From Longimicrobiales bacterium (lineage in GTDB: Bacteria > Gemmatimonadota > Gemmatimonadetes > Longimicrobiales > Gaopeijiaceae), in the NCBI GenBank assembly GCA_951828585.1, contig OX639991.1, forward strand, positions 3,504,576 through 3,568,575: a DNA stretch of 64,000 nucleotides. Direction: 5' to 3'. The translations under genes were made by a program, and so were the position numbers. The first letter of the stretch is position 1; each line of letters begins with the position of its first letter. The notes beneath the pieces are model-generated. The model did no database searches. It was not told where the DNA came from and saw only the letters and a list, made by a program, of their open reading frames with translations. Of the stretch, positions 39,831-48,695 are shown piece by piece.

Positions 39831-40718
39831 ATGCGCGTGATCGAGATCCCGGCGTCGCTCGACTACCGGAACATCGAGAGGCTGCATGCCCGTATCGAGG
39901 TCGGCGACACCGGCCCCGTCCTCTTCGACGCCCGGCGGCTGCGCTGGATCGATCCCAACGGGATGCTCGGCCTGCTCGGCGCGGGAAAGGTGGCCGGGCA
40001 GGGTGGAAAGCGTCCGCGAATCTCCCTGCCGACAAATGTCGAAGTCGCCGGCTATCTCGAACGGATGGGGTTTTCCCGAGCCGCAGCCGGGATCTTTCAG
40101 CAGCAGCAGCGGCGGGTCCGGCGGCGCCCCGCCCACGCCTCCGACGTCCTCCTCGAGATCACCCCCATCACCACCAACTCGGATGTCCACGAGGTGGTCG
40201 ACATGGTGCAGGCGCGCGCCGGGGCCATTCTGTCCAATACGCTGCGATATCCGCCGGCCGCGGTGGTCCAGTTCTCGGTCATCCTTTCGGAGGTGTGTCA
40301 GAACATCGTCGAGCATGCGGAAGGGCCCGGCTGGGTCGCGGCCCAGTCCTACAACTGGACCCGGCGTCTGGGGCGACATGTGGCGGTGATCGCCGTGTCG
40401 GATCTGGGCCGGGGCTTCCGCGCCTCGCTAGCGGACGAACACTCCGACCGCTTCGGCGACCGTTGGGGCGACGTGACCGCCCTCGAAGCCGCGTTCCTGC
40501 TCGGACTGACCCGGTTTCCCGACATCGGGCGCGGGCAGGGGATCCAGCAGATCCGCAAGCAGGTGGCTCGATGGAACGGCCTGCTGTCGATCCGCAGCGG
40601 AACCGCTCGCATTGCGGATACCCCCGACTGGAGCCGCAATCCCCCCGTGCAAGAGGGCCTCCGGTACTTCCCGGGCGCCCAGATCAACATCATCCTGCCC
40701 GAGCGCTCCGGTGACTGA
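39831..40718 (+). CDS. STAS-like/HATPase-domain regulatory protein
   Basis: A 295-residue protein. Residues 1-85 resemble a STAS-like fold (RVIEIPASLDYRNIERLHAR, VLFDARRLRWIDPNGMLGLL). Residues 110-292 form a GHKL/HATPase domain with N-box SEVCQNIVEHAEG (Asn158), G1 box VSDLGRGF (Asp191-x-Gly) and G2 box GRGQGIQQIRKQV (233-245). No histidine-phosphorylation domain is present, so it looks more like an anti-sigma-type kinase than a sensor kinase. It is translationally coupled to the next gene. Targets are unknown. Confidence 0.75.
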   Translation: MRVIEIPASLDYRNIERLHARIEVGDTGPVLFDARRLRWIDPNGMLGLLGAGKVAGQGGKRPRISLPTNVEVAGYLERMGFSRAAAGIFQQQQRRVRRRPAHASDVLLEITPITTNSDVHEVVDMVQARAGAILSNTLRYPPAAVVQFSVILSEVCQNIVEHAEGPGWVAAQSYNWTRRLGRHVAVIAVSDLGRGFRASLADEHSDRFGDRWGDVTALEAAFLLGLTRFPDIGRGQGIQQIRKQVARWNGLLSIRSGTARIADTPDWSRNPPVQEGLRYFPGAQINIILPERSGD

Positions 40719-41346
40719 TCCCTCGCGGCGGCACGGCGACGGGTTCGCCATCGATGTGGGGGCGCTCCTGAGAAGTCTTCCGGCCTCGCCGAACGCCGAC
40801 CTGGTGACGCGTCCGACGGGCAGGGCCGTGCGCGAGGCGATCGAAGTCGAACTCGCCGACGCTCCGGGCCAGTTCGCCGTTTCGGTGATCGACTTCACGG
40901 GGATCCGCGTCCTGGACTTCAGTTGCGCCGACGAGGTCGTCGCCAGGCTCCTGCTGCGCTACCTGCCGCCCGGGCGTCCCGGCAACGTCTTCTTTCTTTT
41001 TCGCGCGGTCGAGGAGGTACACGGCCACGCGGTCGCCGAGGTTCTCGCCAGGCACGGACTGGCCGCCGTATGCGACTTTGGAAAGGGCGCCTTCAAGCTC
41101 CTTGGCCCAGCGACACCCGAGGAGCGGGCAGCATGGTCAACGCTCGAGCAGAAGGAGCGGATCGGAGTCGGCGCGTCGGCGTCCCTGCTGGGCTCCCGGG
41201 GCGATGCGATGCTGCGGAGGCTGTGCGAACGGAGACTCGCCTACTTCGACCCCTCGGCCGGCACATCGTCGATCAGCGCCCTCGCCCGGCTGCGACGCCC
41301 GCAGGGAACGAGACCCAACCGAACCACAAAACGGAGAAGATCATGA
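40711..41346 (+). CDS. STAS-like (DUF4325-type) protein
   Basis: A 211-residue protein starting at GTG, overlapping the upstream TGA by 8 bp. The central part (AVSVIDFTGIRVLDFSCADE VVARLLLRYL) follows the STAS/DUF4325 pattern of a beta strand, a conserved Asp-Phe and a long helix. The C-terminal 80 residues form another small helical region (GDAMLRRLCERRLAYFDPSAG). STAS-like proteins of this type often neighbour HATPase proteins as switch partners, which fits the gene before it. Its stop overlaps the start of the transsulfuration enzyme (ATGA). Confidence 0.7.
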   Translation: MTDPSRRHGDGFAIDVGALLRSLPASPNADLVTRPTGRAVREAIEVELADAPGQFAVSVIDFTGIRVLDFSCADEVVARLLLRYLPPGRPGNVFFLFRAVEEVHGHAVAEVLARHGLAAVCDFGKGAFKLLGPATPEERAAWSTLEQKERIGVGASASLLGSRGDAMLRRLCERRLAYFDPSAGTSSISALARLRRPQGTRPNRTTKRRRS

Positions 41347-42539
41347 ACAATGACCCGAGCATGAACGGCAAACGCGGGCTGGCCACGCGCGCGGTGCACT
41401 CGGGACAACCCCGGGCGCGGCCCGGAGGCCCCGTCGTGGCCCCCATCGTGCGCAGTTCCACCTTCCACTGGTCCGGCCCCGGCGACGGCATCGATCTGCT
41501 CTACAGCCGGTACGGCAACAATCCCAACCAGCGCTCCGTCGCGGCCAAGATCGCCGCGCTCGAGGGCACCGAGGACGCGCTGGCGCTGGCCAGCGGCATG
41601 GCCGCGATCTCGATGACCCTGCTCGCGGCCACCCGCACCGGCGACCACATCGTTGCCAGCCGCCACCTCTACGGCGCCACCCACGCGCTGCTCTCGCATG
41701 AACTGCCCCGGCGCGGCATCACCACCACCTTCGTGGACCCCGGCGACCCTTCGGCCTGGCGCGCGGCCACGACCCCCACCACCCGGGTCGTCCTCATCGA
41801 GTTACCCACCAATCCCACCCTGCGCGTCTTCGACATCGGCCCGGCCCGCGATGCCGCGCGTTCGGCCGGCGCCATCCTCGCCGCCGACATGACCTTCGCC
41901 ACCCCCGTCAACATCCGCGCCTCCGAGCACGGGGTCGATGCCATCCTCCACTCGGCCACCAAGTACCTGGGTGGCCACTCCGACCTCATCGCGGGGGCGG
42001 TTGCGGGCAGCGCCGAACTCGTCCACGGCGTCACGAAGATGATGAAGCTGTACGGCGGGTCCATCGATCCGCAGGCCGCATGGCTGCTCGAACGCGGCAT
42101 GCGCACCCTCCCGGCCAGGATGGATCGGCACAACCGCACGGCGCTGGCCCTGGCGCAGTGGTTCACCGGGGTGCAGGGGGTGCGCCAGGTGATCCACCCG
42201 GGTCTCCCGAGCCATCCCGATCATGATTGCGCCGCCCGCATGCTCGACGGCAACGGCGGCATGCTGTCGATCGTGCTCGAGGGGGGCGGGGAGGCCGCCG
42301 ACCGTTTCTGCGCCAACCTCGCACTGGCGGCGGCGGCCCCGTCGCTCGGCGGCGTCGAGACGCTGGTCTCTCAGCCGCGGCACACCTCGCACGTGGACCT
42401 GTCGTCCGCCGAGCGGGACGCGCTCGGAATCCCGGACGGCTTCGTGCGCATCTCGGTCGGGCTCGAGGACCTCGAGGATCTCAAAGCGGACTTCACGGAG
42501 GCGGTCGGCGCGGCATCGGTCGCCCCCGTCCGGGGTTGA
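41343..42539 (+). CDS. PLP-dependent transsulfuration enzyme (cystathionine gamma-synthase/lyase family)
   Basis: A 398-residue Cys/Met-metabolism enzyme. Motifs: TRAVHSGQPR, YSRYGNNPNQRSVAAKIAALEG, ALASGMAAISMTLLA, IELPTNPTLRVFDI, the PLP-lysine motif ILHSATKYLGGHSDLIAGAV and the C-terminal SLGGVETLVSQPRHTSH, VRISVGLEDLEDLKADF. It could be cystathionine gamma-synthase, gamma-lyase or methionine gamma-lyase; the sequence alone does not decide. Translational coupling to two regulatory STAS/HATPase genes is unusual for this metabolic family. Confidence 0.9.
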   Translation: MNNDPSMNGKRGLATRAVHSGQPRARPGGPVVAPIVRSSTFHWSGPGDGIDLLYSRYGNNPNQRSVAAKIAALEGTEDALALASGMAAISMTLLAATRTGDHIVASRHLYGATHALLSHELPRRGITTTFVDPGDPSAWRAATTPTTRVVLIELPTNPTLRVFDIGPARDAARSAGAILAADMTFATPVNIRASEHGVDAILHSATKYLGGHSDLIAGAVAGSAELVHGVTKMMKLYGGSIDPQAAWLLERGMRTLPARMDRHNRTALALAQWFTGVQGVRQVIHPGLPSHPDHDCAARMLDGNGGMLSIVLEGGGEAADRFCANLALAAAAPSLGGVETLVSQPRHTSHVDLSSAERDALGIPDGFVRISVGLEDLEDLKADFTEAVGAASVAPVRG

Positions 42540-42548
42540 TCACCCGGT

Positions 42549-42596
42549 CCAATCTGGCCAGAATTTCTGTCCAGCCTGATTTTCTGGCCAGATTGG
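42549..42596. terminator. Strong hairpin between convergent genes
   Basis: CCAATCTGGCCAGAA (42549-42563) and TTCTGGCCAGATTGG (42582-42596) form a perfect 15-bp stem around an 18-nt loop. It lies between the transsulfuration gene and pruA, which converge here, so a bidirectional terminator is likely. Confidence 0.7.
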
Positions 42597-42617
42597 CCAA
42601 GCCCATCGTTGCGGCGC

Positions 42618-44246
42618 CTACTCCTCCCCCATGAACGGATATTCCACGCTCGTGGGCGGAACCAGGTTCTCCTTGATCGTCCGGGGCGACAGCCACCGCA
42701 TGATGTTGTACGCCGAGCCCGCCTTGTCGTTCGTCCCCGAGGCCCGCCCGCCCCCGAAGGGCTGCTGCCCCACCACCGCTCCGGTGGGCTTGTCGTTGAT
42801 GTAGAAGTTGCCGGCAGCGTTCCGCAGCCTCACCAGCGCCTCGCGCACGCGCGCCCGATCCTGCGAAAACACCGCCCCCGTCAACGCATACGGTGACGTG
42901 GAATCGACGATGTCCAGCGTCTCCGACCACCTGTCATCCGGATACACATGGATCGACATGACCGGCCCGAAGATCTCGTCACACATCGTTTCGTGGTCGG
43001 GCGTCTTTGCCAGGACCAGCGTGGGGCGGATGAAAAACCCCTCCCTGTCCGAGTACTCGCCCCCGGCGATCACCTCGGCGTCCGGGCTGGCCTTGGCCCG
43101 GTCGATATAGCCGGTGATCGAATCGAAGCCCCCGCGGTCGATGACCGCGTTCACGAAATTGCGGAAGTCCATCGGGTCCCCCATGGCCAGCGCATCCGTC
43201 TCGGCCACCAGATCGTCGCCGATCTCCCTCCACAGCGATGCGGGAACGTACGCGCGCGACGCCGCGGAACACTTCTGCCCCTGGTACTCGAAGGAACCCC
43301 GCACGATCGCAGTGCGGAGCGCGGCCGGATCGGCGCTCGGATTCGCCACAATGAAGTCCTTCCCCCCGGTCTCGCCCACCAGGCGCGGGTACGACCGGTA
43401 GCGGGCGATATTCTTCCCCACGGTCGTCCACAACGACTGGAACACCCCCGTTGAACCCGTGAAGTGCAGGCCGGCGAAGTCGCGGTGGTCCATGGCCGCC
43501 GCCGTGATGTCGACCGGATTGCCGGGCACGAAGTTGATCACCCCCGGGGGCAACCCGGCCTCTTCCAGGAGCTTGTAGGTGTAGTACCCCGACAGGACCG
43601 CGTGCTTGGACGGCTTCCACAGCACACCGCACCCCACCATGGCGGGCGTCCCGGCCAGGTTGGCCCCGATCGCAGTGAAGTTGAAGGGGCTGACCGCGTA
43701 CACGAAGCCCTCCAGGGGCCGGTACTCGATGCGGTTCCAGACACCCTTCTCCGAAACCGGCTGCTGGTCGAAGATCTGTTCGGCGAAGTGCGCGCCGAAG
43801 CGGAAGAAATCGACGATCTCGCAGGCGGAATCGATCTCGGCCTGGAAGGCGGTCTTGCTCTGCCCGAGCATGGTGGCCGCGTTCAGGGTGGAGCGCCAGG
43901 TGGTCGAGAGCAGCTCGGCCGCCTTGAGGAACACGGCCGCGCGGTCCTCCCAGGGCCAGGAAGCCCACTCCCGGCGCGCCTCCAGCGTGTTCGCGATCGC
44001 CCGGTTGGCCTCTTCGGCGCCTCCTTCGTGCCAAGTCCCCAGTCGCAGCCCGTGATCGTGCGGGGCGAGGATCGGGTGGGTCTTCCCGGTGCGGATCTCC
44101 TCACCCCCGATGATGACGGGAATGTCCGCGTCCTGGTCGGCCATCGAATGCAGGGCGGACTTCAGTTCGGCCCGTTCGGGAGTGCAAGGTGCGTAGGAGA
44201 AGACGGGCTCGTTGACGACGGCGGGTAGGCGAATGGATCCGGACAT
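42618..44246 (-). CDS. pruA: L-glutamate gamma-semialdehyde (P5C) dehydrogenase
   Basis: This NAD+-dependent aldehyde dehydrogenase converts P5C/glutamate semialdehyde to glutamate in proline catabolism. The 542-residue protein has FNFTAIGANLAGTPAMVGCG, VLWKPSKHAVLSGYY, the HFTGSTGVFQSLW cofactor region, RLVGETGGKDFIV (general-base Glu), FEYQGQKCSAASR (catalytic Cys), YAVSPFNF and EIFGPVMSIHVYPD. The length is characteristic of the stand-alone, P5CDH-type family. The proline dehydrogenase partner is not in the window. Confidence 0.95.
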   Translation of the reverse strand: MSGSIRLPAVVNEPVFSYAPCTPERAELKSALHSMADQDADIPVIIGGEEIRTGKTHPILAPHDHGLRLGTWHEGGAEEANRAIANTLEARREWASWPWEDRAAVFLKAAELLSTTWRSTLNAATMLGQSKTAFQAEIDSACEIVDFFRFGAHFAEQIFDQQPVSEKGVWNRIEYRPLEGFVYAVSPFNFTAIGANLAGTPAMVGCGVLWKPSKHAVLSGYYTYKLLEEAGLPPGVINFVPGNPVDITAAAMDHRDFAGLHFTGSTGVFQSLWTTVGKNIARYRSYPRLVGETGGKDFIVANPSADPAALRTAIVRGSFEYQGQKCSAASRAYVPASLWREIGDDLVAETDALAMGDPMDFRNFVNAVIDRGGFDSITGYIDRAKASPDAEVIAGGEYSDREGFFIRPTLVLAKTPDHETMCDEIFGPVMSIHVYPDDRWSETLDIVDSTSPYALTGAVFSQDRARVREALVRLRNAAGNFYINDKPTGAVVGQQPFGGGRASGTNDKAGSAYNIMRWLSPRTIKENLVPPTSVEYPFMGEE

Positions 44247-44537
44247 TGGCTCTTTCGGGTTCCTGGTTGGCGGGAGCGCCCGTTCGGACCCCGGTGCGGC
44301 CGGGCAAGCCGCCCCGCTTGTCGCATCGTCTTCTCGCGCGAGAGCTTGGCACCGGAAAGGTCCGGGTCGGACGCGGACTTCCGGCTGTCAAATCAGTCCG
44401 GAATCGCACGCAATTTCACGCGGCCGGCCAAGTTGCGCAACCGGGCGGGCACGGCGCCGCTCCCGGCCGCACGGCGCCCCGGCGGGCCTCTGTTCCCGCC
44501 GTTGACCTTCCCGAAGTCGCCGCGGTACCTTCAGCGA

Positions 44538-45743
44538 ATGAGCAACAACGGACTTGCGGACGCGGTGACCCGCGCGCTGGGCGGCGTGGTCAACCCCGTC
44601 ACCGGCCAGGATGTGATCGACAGCGGCCAGGTCGCCGGCGTGACCGTCGACGAACGGGGCAACGCGCGTTTCGCGTTCTCGCTGCGGCGTGGCGATCCCG
44701 GGGCCCTGGTGCGGCAGGCGCGCGCCGCGGCCGAGGCGGTGGACGGGATCAGCGCCGTCAAGGTGGATGTGCGGCTCCCGCAGAGCCCCGCGACCGCGGA
44801 GCGGGAGACCGGCAGCCCGGACGAGACGCCCGGGGGGCGCTCTCGTCCAACGGCCCCGGGGTCCAGGTCGCCGCCCTCCCCCCGACCCCTCTCCAGCCAG
44901 CCCCCCAAAGGTGGACTGCAGCCGGGGTCCGTCCCCGCGCCGACCCCCAAACCGGGCGTCCTCGCGGGGGTCAGGCGCATCGTCGCGATCAGCTCGGGCA
45001 AGGGCGGGGTGGGGAAGTCCATGGTGGCGACCAACCTGGCCGCCCATGCAGCGTCACGGGGCCGGACCGTCGGGCTGATGGACGCCGACATCTACGGTCC
45101 CAACATCCCCGTCATGTTCGGCGAGGCGCGGCGCCCGGCGGTAACCGGAGCGAAGGGTTCCGAGATGATCGTGCCGCTCGAGTCGCACGGCGTCCGGCTC
45201 ATGAGTCTCGGCTTCCTTCTCGAGCGCGAACAGCCCGCGATCATGCGGGGACCCCTTATTGCGGGCGTCCTCAAGCAGTTCATGGAGCAGGTGTCGTGGG
45301 GCCGGCTCGATCTGATGATCGTCGACATGCCCCCCGGCACGGGCGACGCACAACTCTCGCTGGTTCAGACGGTCGACCTGGATGGCGCCCTGATGGTCAC
45401 GACGCCGCAGAAGGTCGCGACCGGCGACGTGCGCCGGGGCGTCAAGATGTTCGAACGGGTCAACACGCGCGTGATGGGGATCGTCGAAAACATGTGCGGC
45501 TTCCGGATCCCCGGCACCGGAGAGGTCCTCGACCTGTTCGGGCGCGGCGGCGGAGAAGACCTGGCCCGCGAGCTGTCGGTGCCGTTCCTCGGCCGGATCC
45601 CCCTCGACATGGCGGTTCGGGAGGCCGGCGACCAGGGACAGCCGACGGTGCTGTCGGCACCCGGGTCCGACGCGGGGTTGGCACTGGCGAAGGTCGGCGA
45701 CGAACTGCTGGCTACTCTCGAGGGGCTGCCACCCAGGCAATAG
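44538..45743 (+). CDS. Mrp/NBP35-family P-loop ATPase
   Basis: Mrp proteins carry Fe-S clusters to target apoproteins. The 401-residue protein has an N-terminal MIP18-like region (DAVTRALGGVVNPVTGQDVID), a disordered Pro/Ser linker, then the ATPase: AISSGKGGVGKSMVATNLAA (deviant Walker A), GLMDADIYGPNIPVMFG, MIVDMPPGTGDAQLSLVQ and VTTPQKVATGDVRRGVKMF. The usual CxxC Fe-S motif after ENM is absent (ENMCGFRIPGTGE). It starts at ATG 44538 and is divergent from pruA across 291 bp with no gene. Confidence 0.92.
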   Translation: MSNNGLADAVTRALGGVVNPVTGQDVIDSGQVAGVTVDERGNARFAFSLRRGDPGALVRQARAAAEAVDGISAVKVDVRLPQSPATAERETGSPDETPGGRSRPTAPGSRSPPSPRPLSSQPPKGGLQPGSVPAPTPKPGVLAGVRRIVAISSGKGGVGKSMVATNLAAHAASRGRTVGLMDADIYGPNIPVMFGEARRPAVTGAKGSEMIVPLESHGVRLMSLGFLLEREQPAIMRGPLIAGVLKQFMEQVSWGRLDLMIVDMPPGTGDAQLSLVQTVDLDGALMVTTPQKVATGDVRRGVKMFERVNTRVMGIVENMCGFRIPGTGEVLDLFGRGGGEDLARELSVPFLGRIPLDMAVREAGDQGQPTVLSAPGSDAGLALAKVGDELLATLEGLPPRQ

Positions 45744-45809
45744 AGACCGGCAAATCCACCTCTTGCGCCCCGTCCCGCCCGAGGGACGCCTGAGCTGATC
45801 AGCGGCGGA

Positions 45810-46049
45810 CTATTCCCGCTCCAGCCAGCGACGATCCTTCGCGGAAAGAGCCCCCCGGTTGCCCTTCGCCCAGGCCCACAGCTTGAGGGCCGCCCATCCC
45901 AGCAACATGACGGGCGCGACCTTAAACAGGAGAAACCCTGCGATTCCCAGGGTGAGTCCAAGCAGGGCACCCACGACCGAGAGCACGATCCAGACCGCCA
46001 CGATGCTCACGATGCCCACCGCCAGGAATGTCAACAGGGTTCCGATCAT
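45810..46049 (-). CDS. Small two-helix membrane protein
   Basis: A 79-residue protein whose ATG (46049) follows GGGAGG. It has two close hydrophobic segments (IGTLLTFLAVGIVSIVAVWIV and VVGALLGLTLGIAGFLLF) and a basic tail (RGALSAKDRRWLERE). Function unknown. It converges with the mrp gene, 66 bp apart. Confidence 0.6.
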   Translation of the reverse strand: MIGTLLTFLAVGIVSIVAVWIVLSVVGALLGLTLGIAGFLLFKVAPVMLLGWAALKLWAWAKGNRGALSAKDRRWLERE

Positions 46050-46141
46050 GCTGCCTCCCAAGAAGCCCGGCACCGCGCCGAGCCGGGGATTCCGGGCGTG
46101 AAGCGATGCGTCTGGTCACTTGTTTATAATAACGACTCTGT

Positions 46142-46161
46142 CAGCCCGTGGATCAATCCCC
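46142..46161 (+). repeat. Left-end fragment of the palindromic repeat family
   Basis: CAGCCCGTGGATCAATCCCC, followed by GCGGGCATCGGGAGCGGC, resembles the start of the copy at 3237. It lies in a gap between two minus-strand genes. Confidence 0.55.
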
Positions 46162-46217
46162 GCGGGCATCGGGAGCGGCGAGCCTCCCGGCCGGGCGAGT
46201 CCGGGAAGGGAGTGCAG

Positions 46218-47114
46218 TCAGCGGATCCACTCCAGATCGACGCTTCCCAGAACAGCCGTGATCTCGATTTCGACCTTGCGCTCGGCGCTTTCCCAGTTCG
46301 CCGACTGGTAGACCTTCCCGCGCTTCTCCAGTCCCTCGGTTTCGATGGAGGCCAGGAAGCTGTCCGGTCGCCGCAGCCGGACCCCGAGCGATCTGGGGAT
46401 CTGAAGCTCCAGAGCGCCCAACCCCATCGACACGACCAGGTATCCGTCCTGCTCCCACTCCCCGTCCAATCGCAGCGTCACCGAGCCCAGTCCCGACTTC
46501 ACCGTGACCTGCTCCGCGTTCAGGTTGCCCACGCCGTGCACGTGAAGGTCCGCGGCTCCGACGTTGATGGCCGCCGATTCCATGCGCTCCCGATTCGCTT
46601 CGCCGACCCGGATCACCGATTCCGACGCTCCCGTGTTGACCACCAGCTTCCGCATGCCCAGTCCGGTCAGATCCAGTTCAGCCTGGCCCGCCCCGAAGTT
46701 CAACTCGAGATCCATGGGGAGGCCCGCGGCGAGTTCCAGCTCCAGCGACGCCTCATCGGGCCAGTCGCCGAAGTCGGAGTTGCCGCTCTCACCTGCGGAG
46801 AGTCCTACCTCCAGACGCCCGTTCGCATAAAGGGTCTTCGGGACCGACCAGTTCTCATCGAAGTGAAAGAGAGCGTTGTAGAGTTCGCCGTCGTCACCGC
46901 GACGCACCGTTAGGACTCCCGCACCGTAGTCCACCTTGACGCGCAGGTTTTCCTCATCGGTGACCTGCCGGGCGGCGGTTACGGTCTTCCAGCGCTGTGC
47001 GTCGAGATCGGCCGGGCTCGCCACCGCGGCAACAGCCAGCGTGGCTCCGGCGAGCACGCCCCGTATCGCCGCGCCCGCCGCATCCACCTGTCCCCATCCG
47101 TACCGTCCTACCAT
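46218..47114 (-). CDS. LiaF/toast-rack-like cell-envelope protein
   Basis: A 298-residue protein with a signal peptide or N-terminal membrane segment (AAIRGVLAGATLAVAAVA) and a beta-helix-like body of short repeats: VKVDYGAGVLTVRRG, LEVGLSAGES, LELNFGAGQAELDLTGLG, AINVGAADLHVHGVG, VSMGLGALELQIPRSLGVRL. The pattern matches toast-rack/LiaF-type domains seen in envelope-stress modules. The ATG overlaps the stop of the upstream gene by 7 bp, so it is the last gene of a three-gene operon. Confidence 0.75.
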   Translation of the reverse strand: MVGRYGWGQVDAAGAAIRGVLAGATLAVAAVASPADLDAQRWKTVTAARQVTDEENLRVKVDYGAGVLTVRRGDDGELYNALFHFDENWSVPKTLYANGRLEVGLSAGESGNSDFGDWPDEASLELELAAGLPMDLELNFGAGQAELDLTGLGMRKLVVNTGASESVIRVGEANRERMESAAINVGAADLHVHGVGNLNAEQVTVKSGLGSVTLRLDGEWEQDGYLVVSMGLGALELQIPRSLGVRLRRPDSFLASIETEGLEKRGKVYQSANWESAERKVEIEITAVLGSVDLEWIR

Positions 47115-48613
47115 CGGTCGCCTCCGTTCTCGTCATCGCCGAAGTCATCGTAGGGGACGGCCCAGTCGGTAGGCCGTACGCCTCCCCGGGTCAGAATCAC
47201 CGCCCCGAAGCCCGTTGCCACCGCCAGCAGGAATCCCATGGTGCCGGCGGCCCCGAGCACATCGCCCACCCACCCGGTCAGCGGGAGGACCTGCAGCCAG
47301 GTTCCCACCACCCAGGGGAGGAACATCGTGCCCAGACCCAGCAGCCTGACGTACGAGGGCTGGCCCGGATCCCCGCGGTTGAGCCAGCGGTAACCCCGCC
47401 GGAGCACCCACCTGCCCACATGATCGGCTACCCCCACGAGCCCGACGAGCGCTGCCGCCAACACCACGAGGGGGAACAGCGGCACCCACACGATCAGAAG
47501 TGGGATCCCGAGCATGGTGGCCACCAGCACGGCGATCCCGATCAGGTAGGCTGGAGCGGCCGCGAATCCACCGGCGAGCCCGACCACCGCACTTCGCGCC
47601 GGCTGGTGAGAGATGGCCCGCACAACGACCCCCACCCGCCCTCCCGCCAGCCCCGTGGCAAGCCACGCAAACAGGCCGAGCACGATGAAGGCGATCACGG
47701 TGTCGAAGGTGAACCTGGAGGCCCGGCTGACCCTGGATACAAACGCGTTGGTGCGCCGCGAACTCTGTTCCGCTCGAACCAGTTCACGCTGTACCTCGGC
47801 CCGGATCCGCGCCGCGTTCTCGAGCTCCTCGCGCCGCAGCCTCTCCGAGATGTCGACGACATCGCCCACAACTCCGCCTGCCGAACCCTGCAGCCGGGAA
47901 TCCACGAGCCGGACATCGCCGTCGATCCGGCCCGACGCAAGGTTGAGGGTGCCGTCCACGACGATCACGTCACCGCGTACCCGGCCCCGTACATCCAGTT
48001 CGCCGTCCACGAGCAGGATGCCGCCTTCGACCTGCGTCCCCGCCCGCACCACGTGGTCCCGACCTACCAGAACCGTCAGCGACTCGGCGTCGATACCGTC
48101 CATCGCCTGGACGAACGCCTCCTTGTCTTCGCTTCGGGCCATCGCCTGCAGCAGCCCCTGCGAGTTGTCCTCGTCCCGGGTACGCACATTCGCCTGCACC
48201 GTACCCGCGAGTGCACCGGCGAAGTACCCGCTCACCGCCGCGAGGAGGTTTCGCTCGGCCCCGCTTGCGCCGGGATCCGGTTGCCAGCGTGTCAACTCCT
48301 CCGCCAAGGGTCCGTTGGACAGGGAAAGGACCCGGCTCAGAAGGTCCCGCCATTCGCGGTCGGCGGCCCCGTCGGGCTCGTAGGATCCCAGGGATTCGCC
48401 GTTGACGCTGGCCCGTCCGCCGGAGAAGGTGATCGCGAGGCGCTCGCCATCGGAAAACTCCAGGCGGAGCGAGGCCTCGTCCTGGGACACCTCGATCTGG
48501 TTGGAGACGATCGTGCGCTCCTGCCCCCCCGCCGGCATGGCCAGGAAAGCAGCGCACAGGACGGCAGCGACACAGAGCACGGCGATCCGGCGCGAAGGCT
48601 TGGCGGCCTCCAT
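47108..48613 (-). CDS. Bactofilin-like/polymer-forming membrane protein
   Basis: About 500 residues from ATG 48613. A signal-like segment (IAVLCVAAVLCAAFLAMPAGG) is followed by an extracytoplasmic helical domain, then a beta-helix stretch of bactofilin type (VRAGTQVEGGILLVDGELDV RGRVRGDVIVVDGTLNLASG RIDGDVRLVD) and about six transmembrane segments in the C-terminal half. The start could lie upstream (ATG 48709), but that would overlap the anti-sigma-like gene. The role is probably in envelope organisation or stress sensing; this is inferred from architecture only. Confidence 0.72.
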   Translation of the reverse strand: MEAAKPSRRIAVLCVAAVLCAAFLAMPAGGQERTIVSNQIEVSQDEASLRLEFSDGERLAITFSGGRASVNGESLGSYEPDGAADREWRDLLSRVLSLSNGPLAEELTRWQPDPGASGAERNLLAAVSGYFAGALAGTVQANVRTRDEDNSQGLLQAMARSEDKEAFVQAMDGIDAESLTVLVGRDHVVRAGTQVEGGILLVDGELDVRGRVRGDVIVVDGTLNLASGRIDGDVRLVDSRLQGSAGGVVGDVVDISERLRREELENAARIRAEVQRELVRAEQSSRRTNAFVSRVSRASRFTFDTVIAFIVLGLFAWLATGLAGGRVGVVVRAISHQPARSAVVGLAGGFAAAPAYLIGIAVLVATMLGIPLLIVWVPLFPLVVLAAALVGLVGVADHVGRWVLRRGYRWLNRGDPGQPSYVRLLGLGTMFLPWVVGTWLQVLPLTGWVGDVLGAAGTMGFLLAVATGFGAVILTRGGVRPTDWAVPYDDFGDDENGGDRW

Positions 48614-48695
48614 GACGGAAACACGTCCGCCACGGGCCGCTGCGGTGGCATGGTGGGGTCTCGGTTGGGAGCCGCGAGCGGCCCTGTCCGGAACG

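Noticed and set aside
46120-46140. TATAAT-like promoter box at 46128
   Set aside because: No acceptable -35 partner is evident and the nearest downstream plus-strand gene is absent; likely chance within an AT-richer gap.
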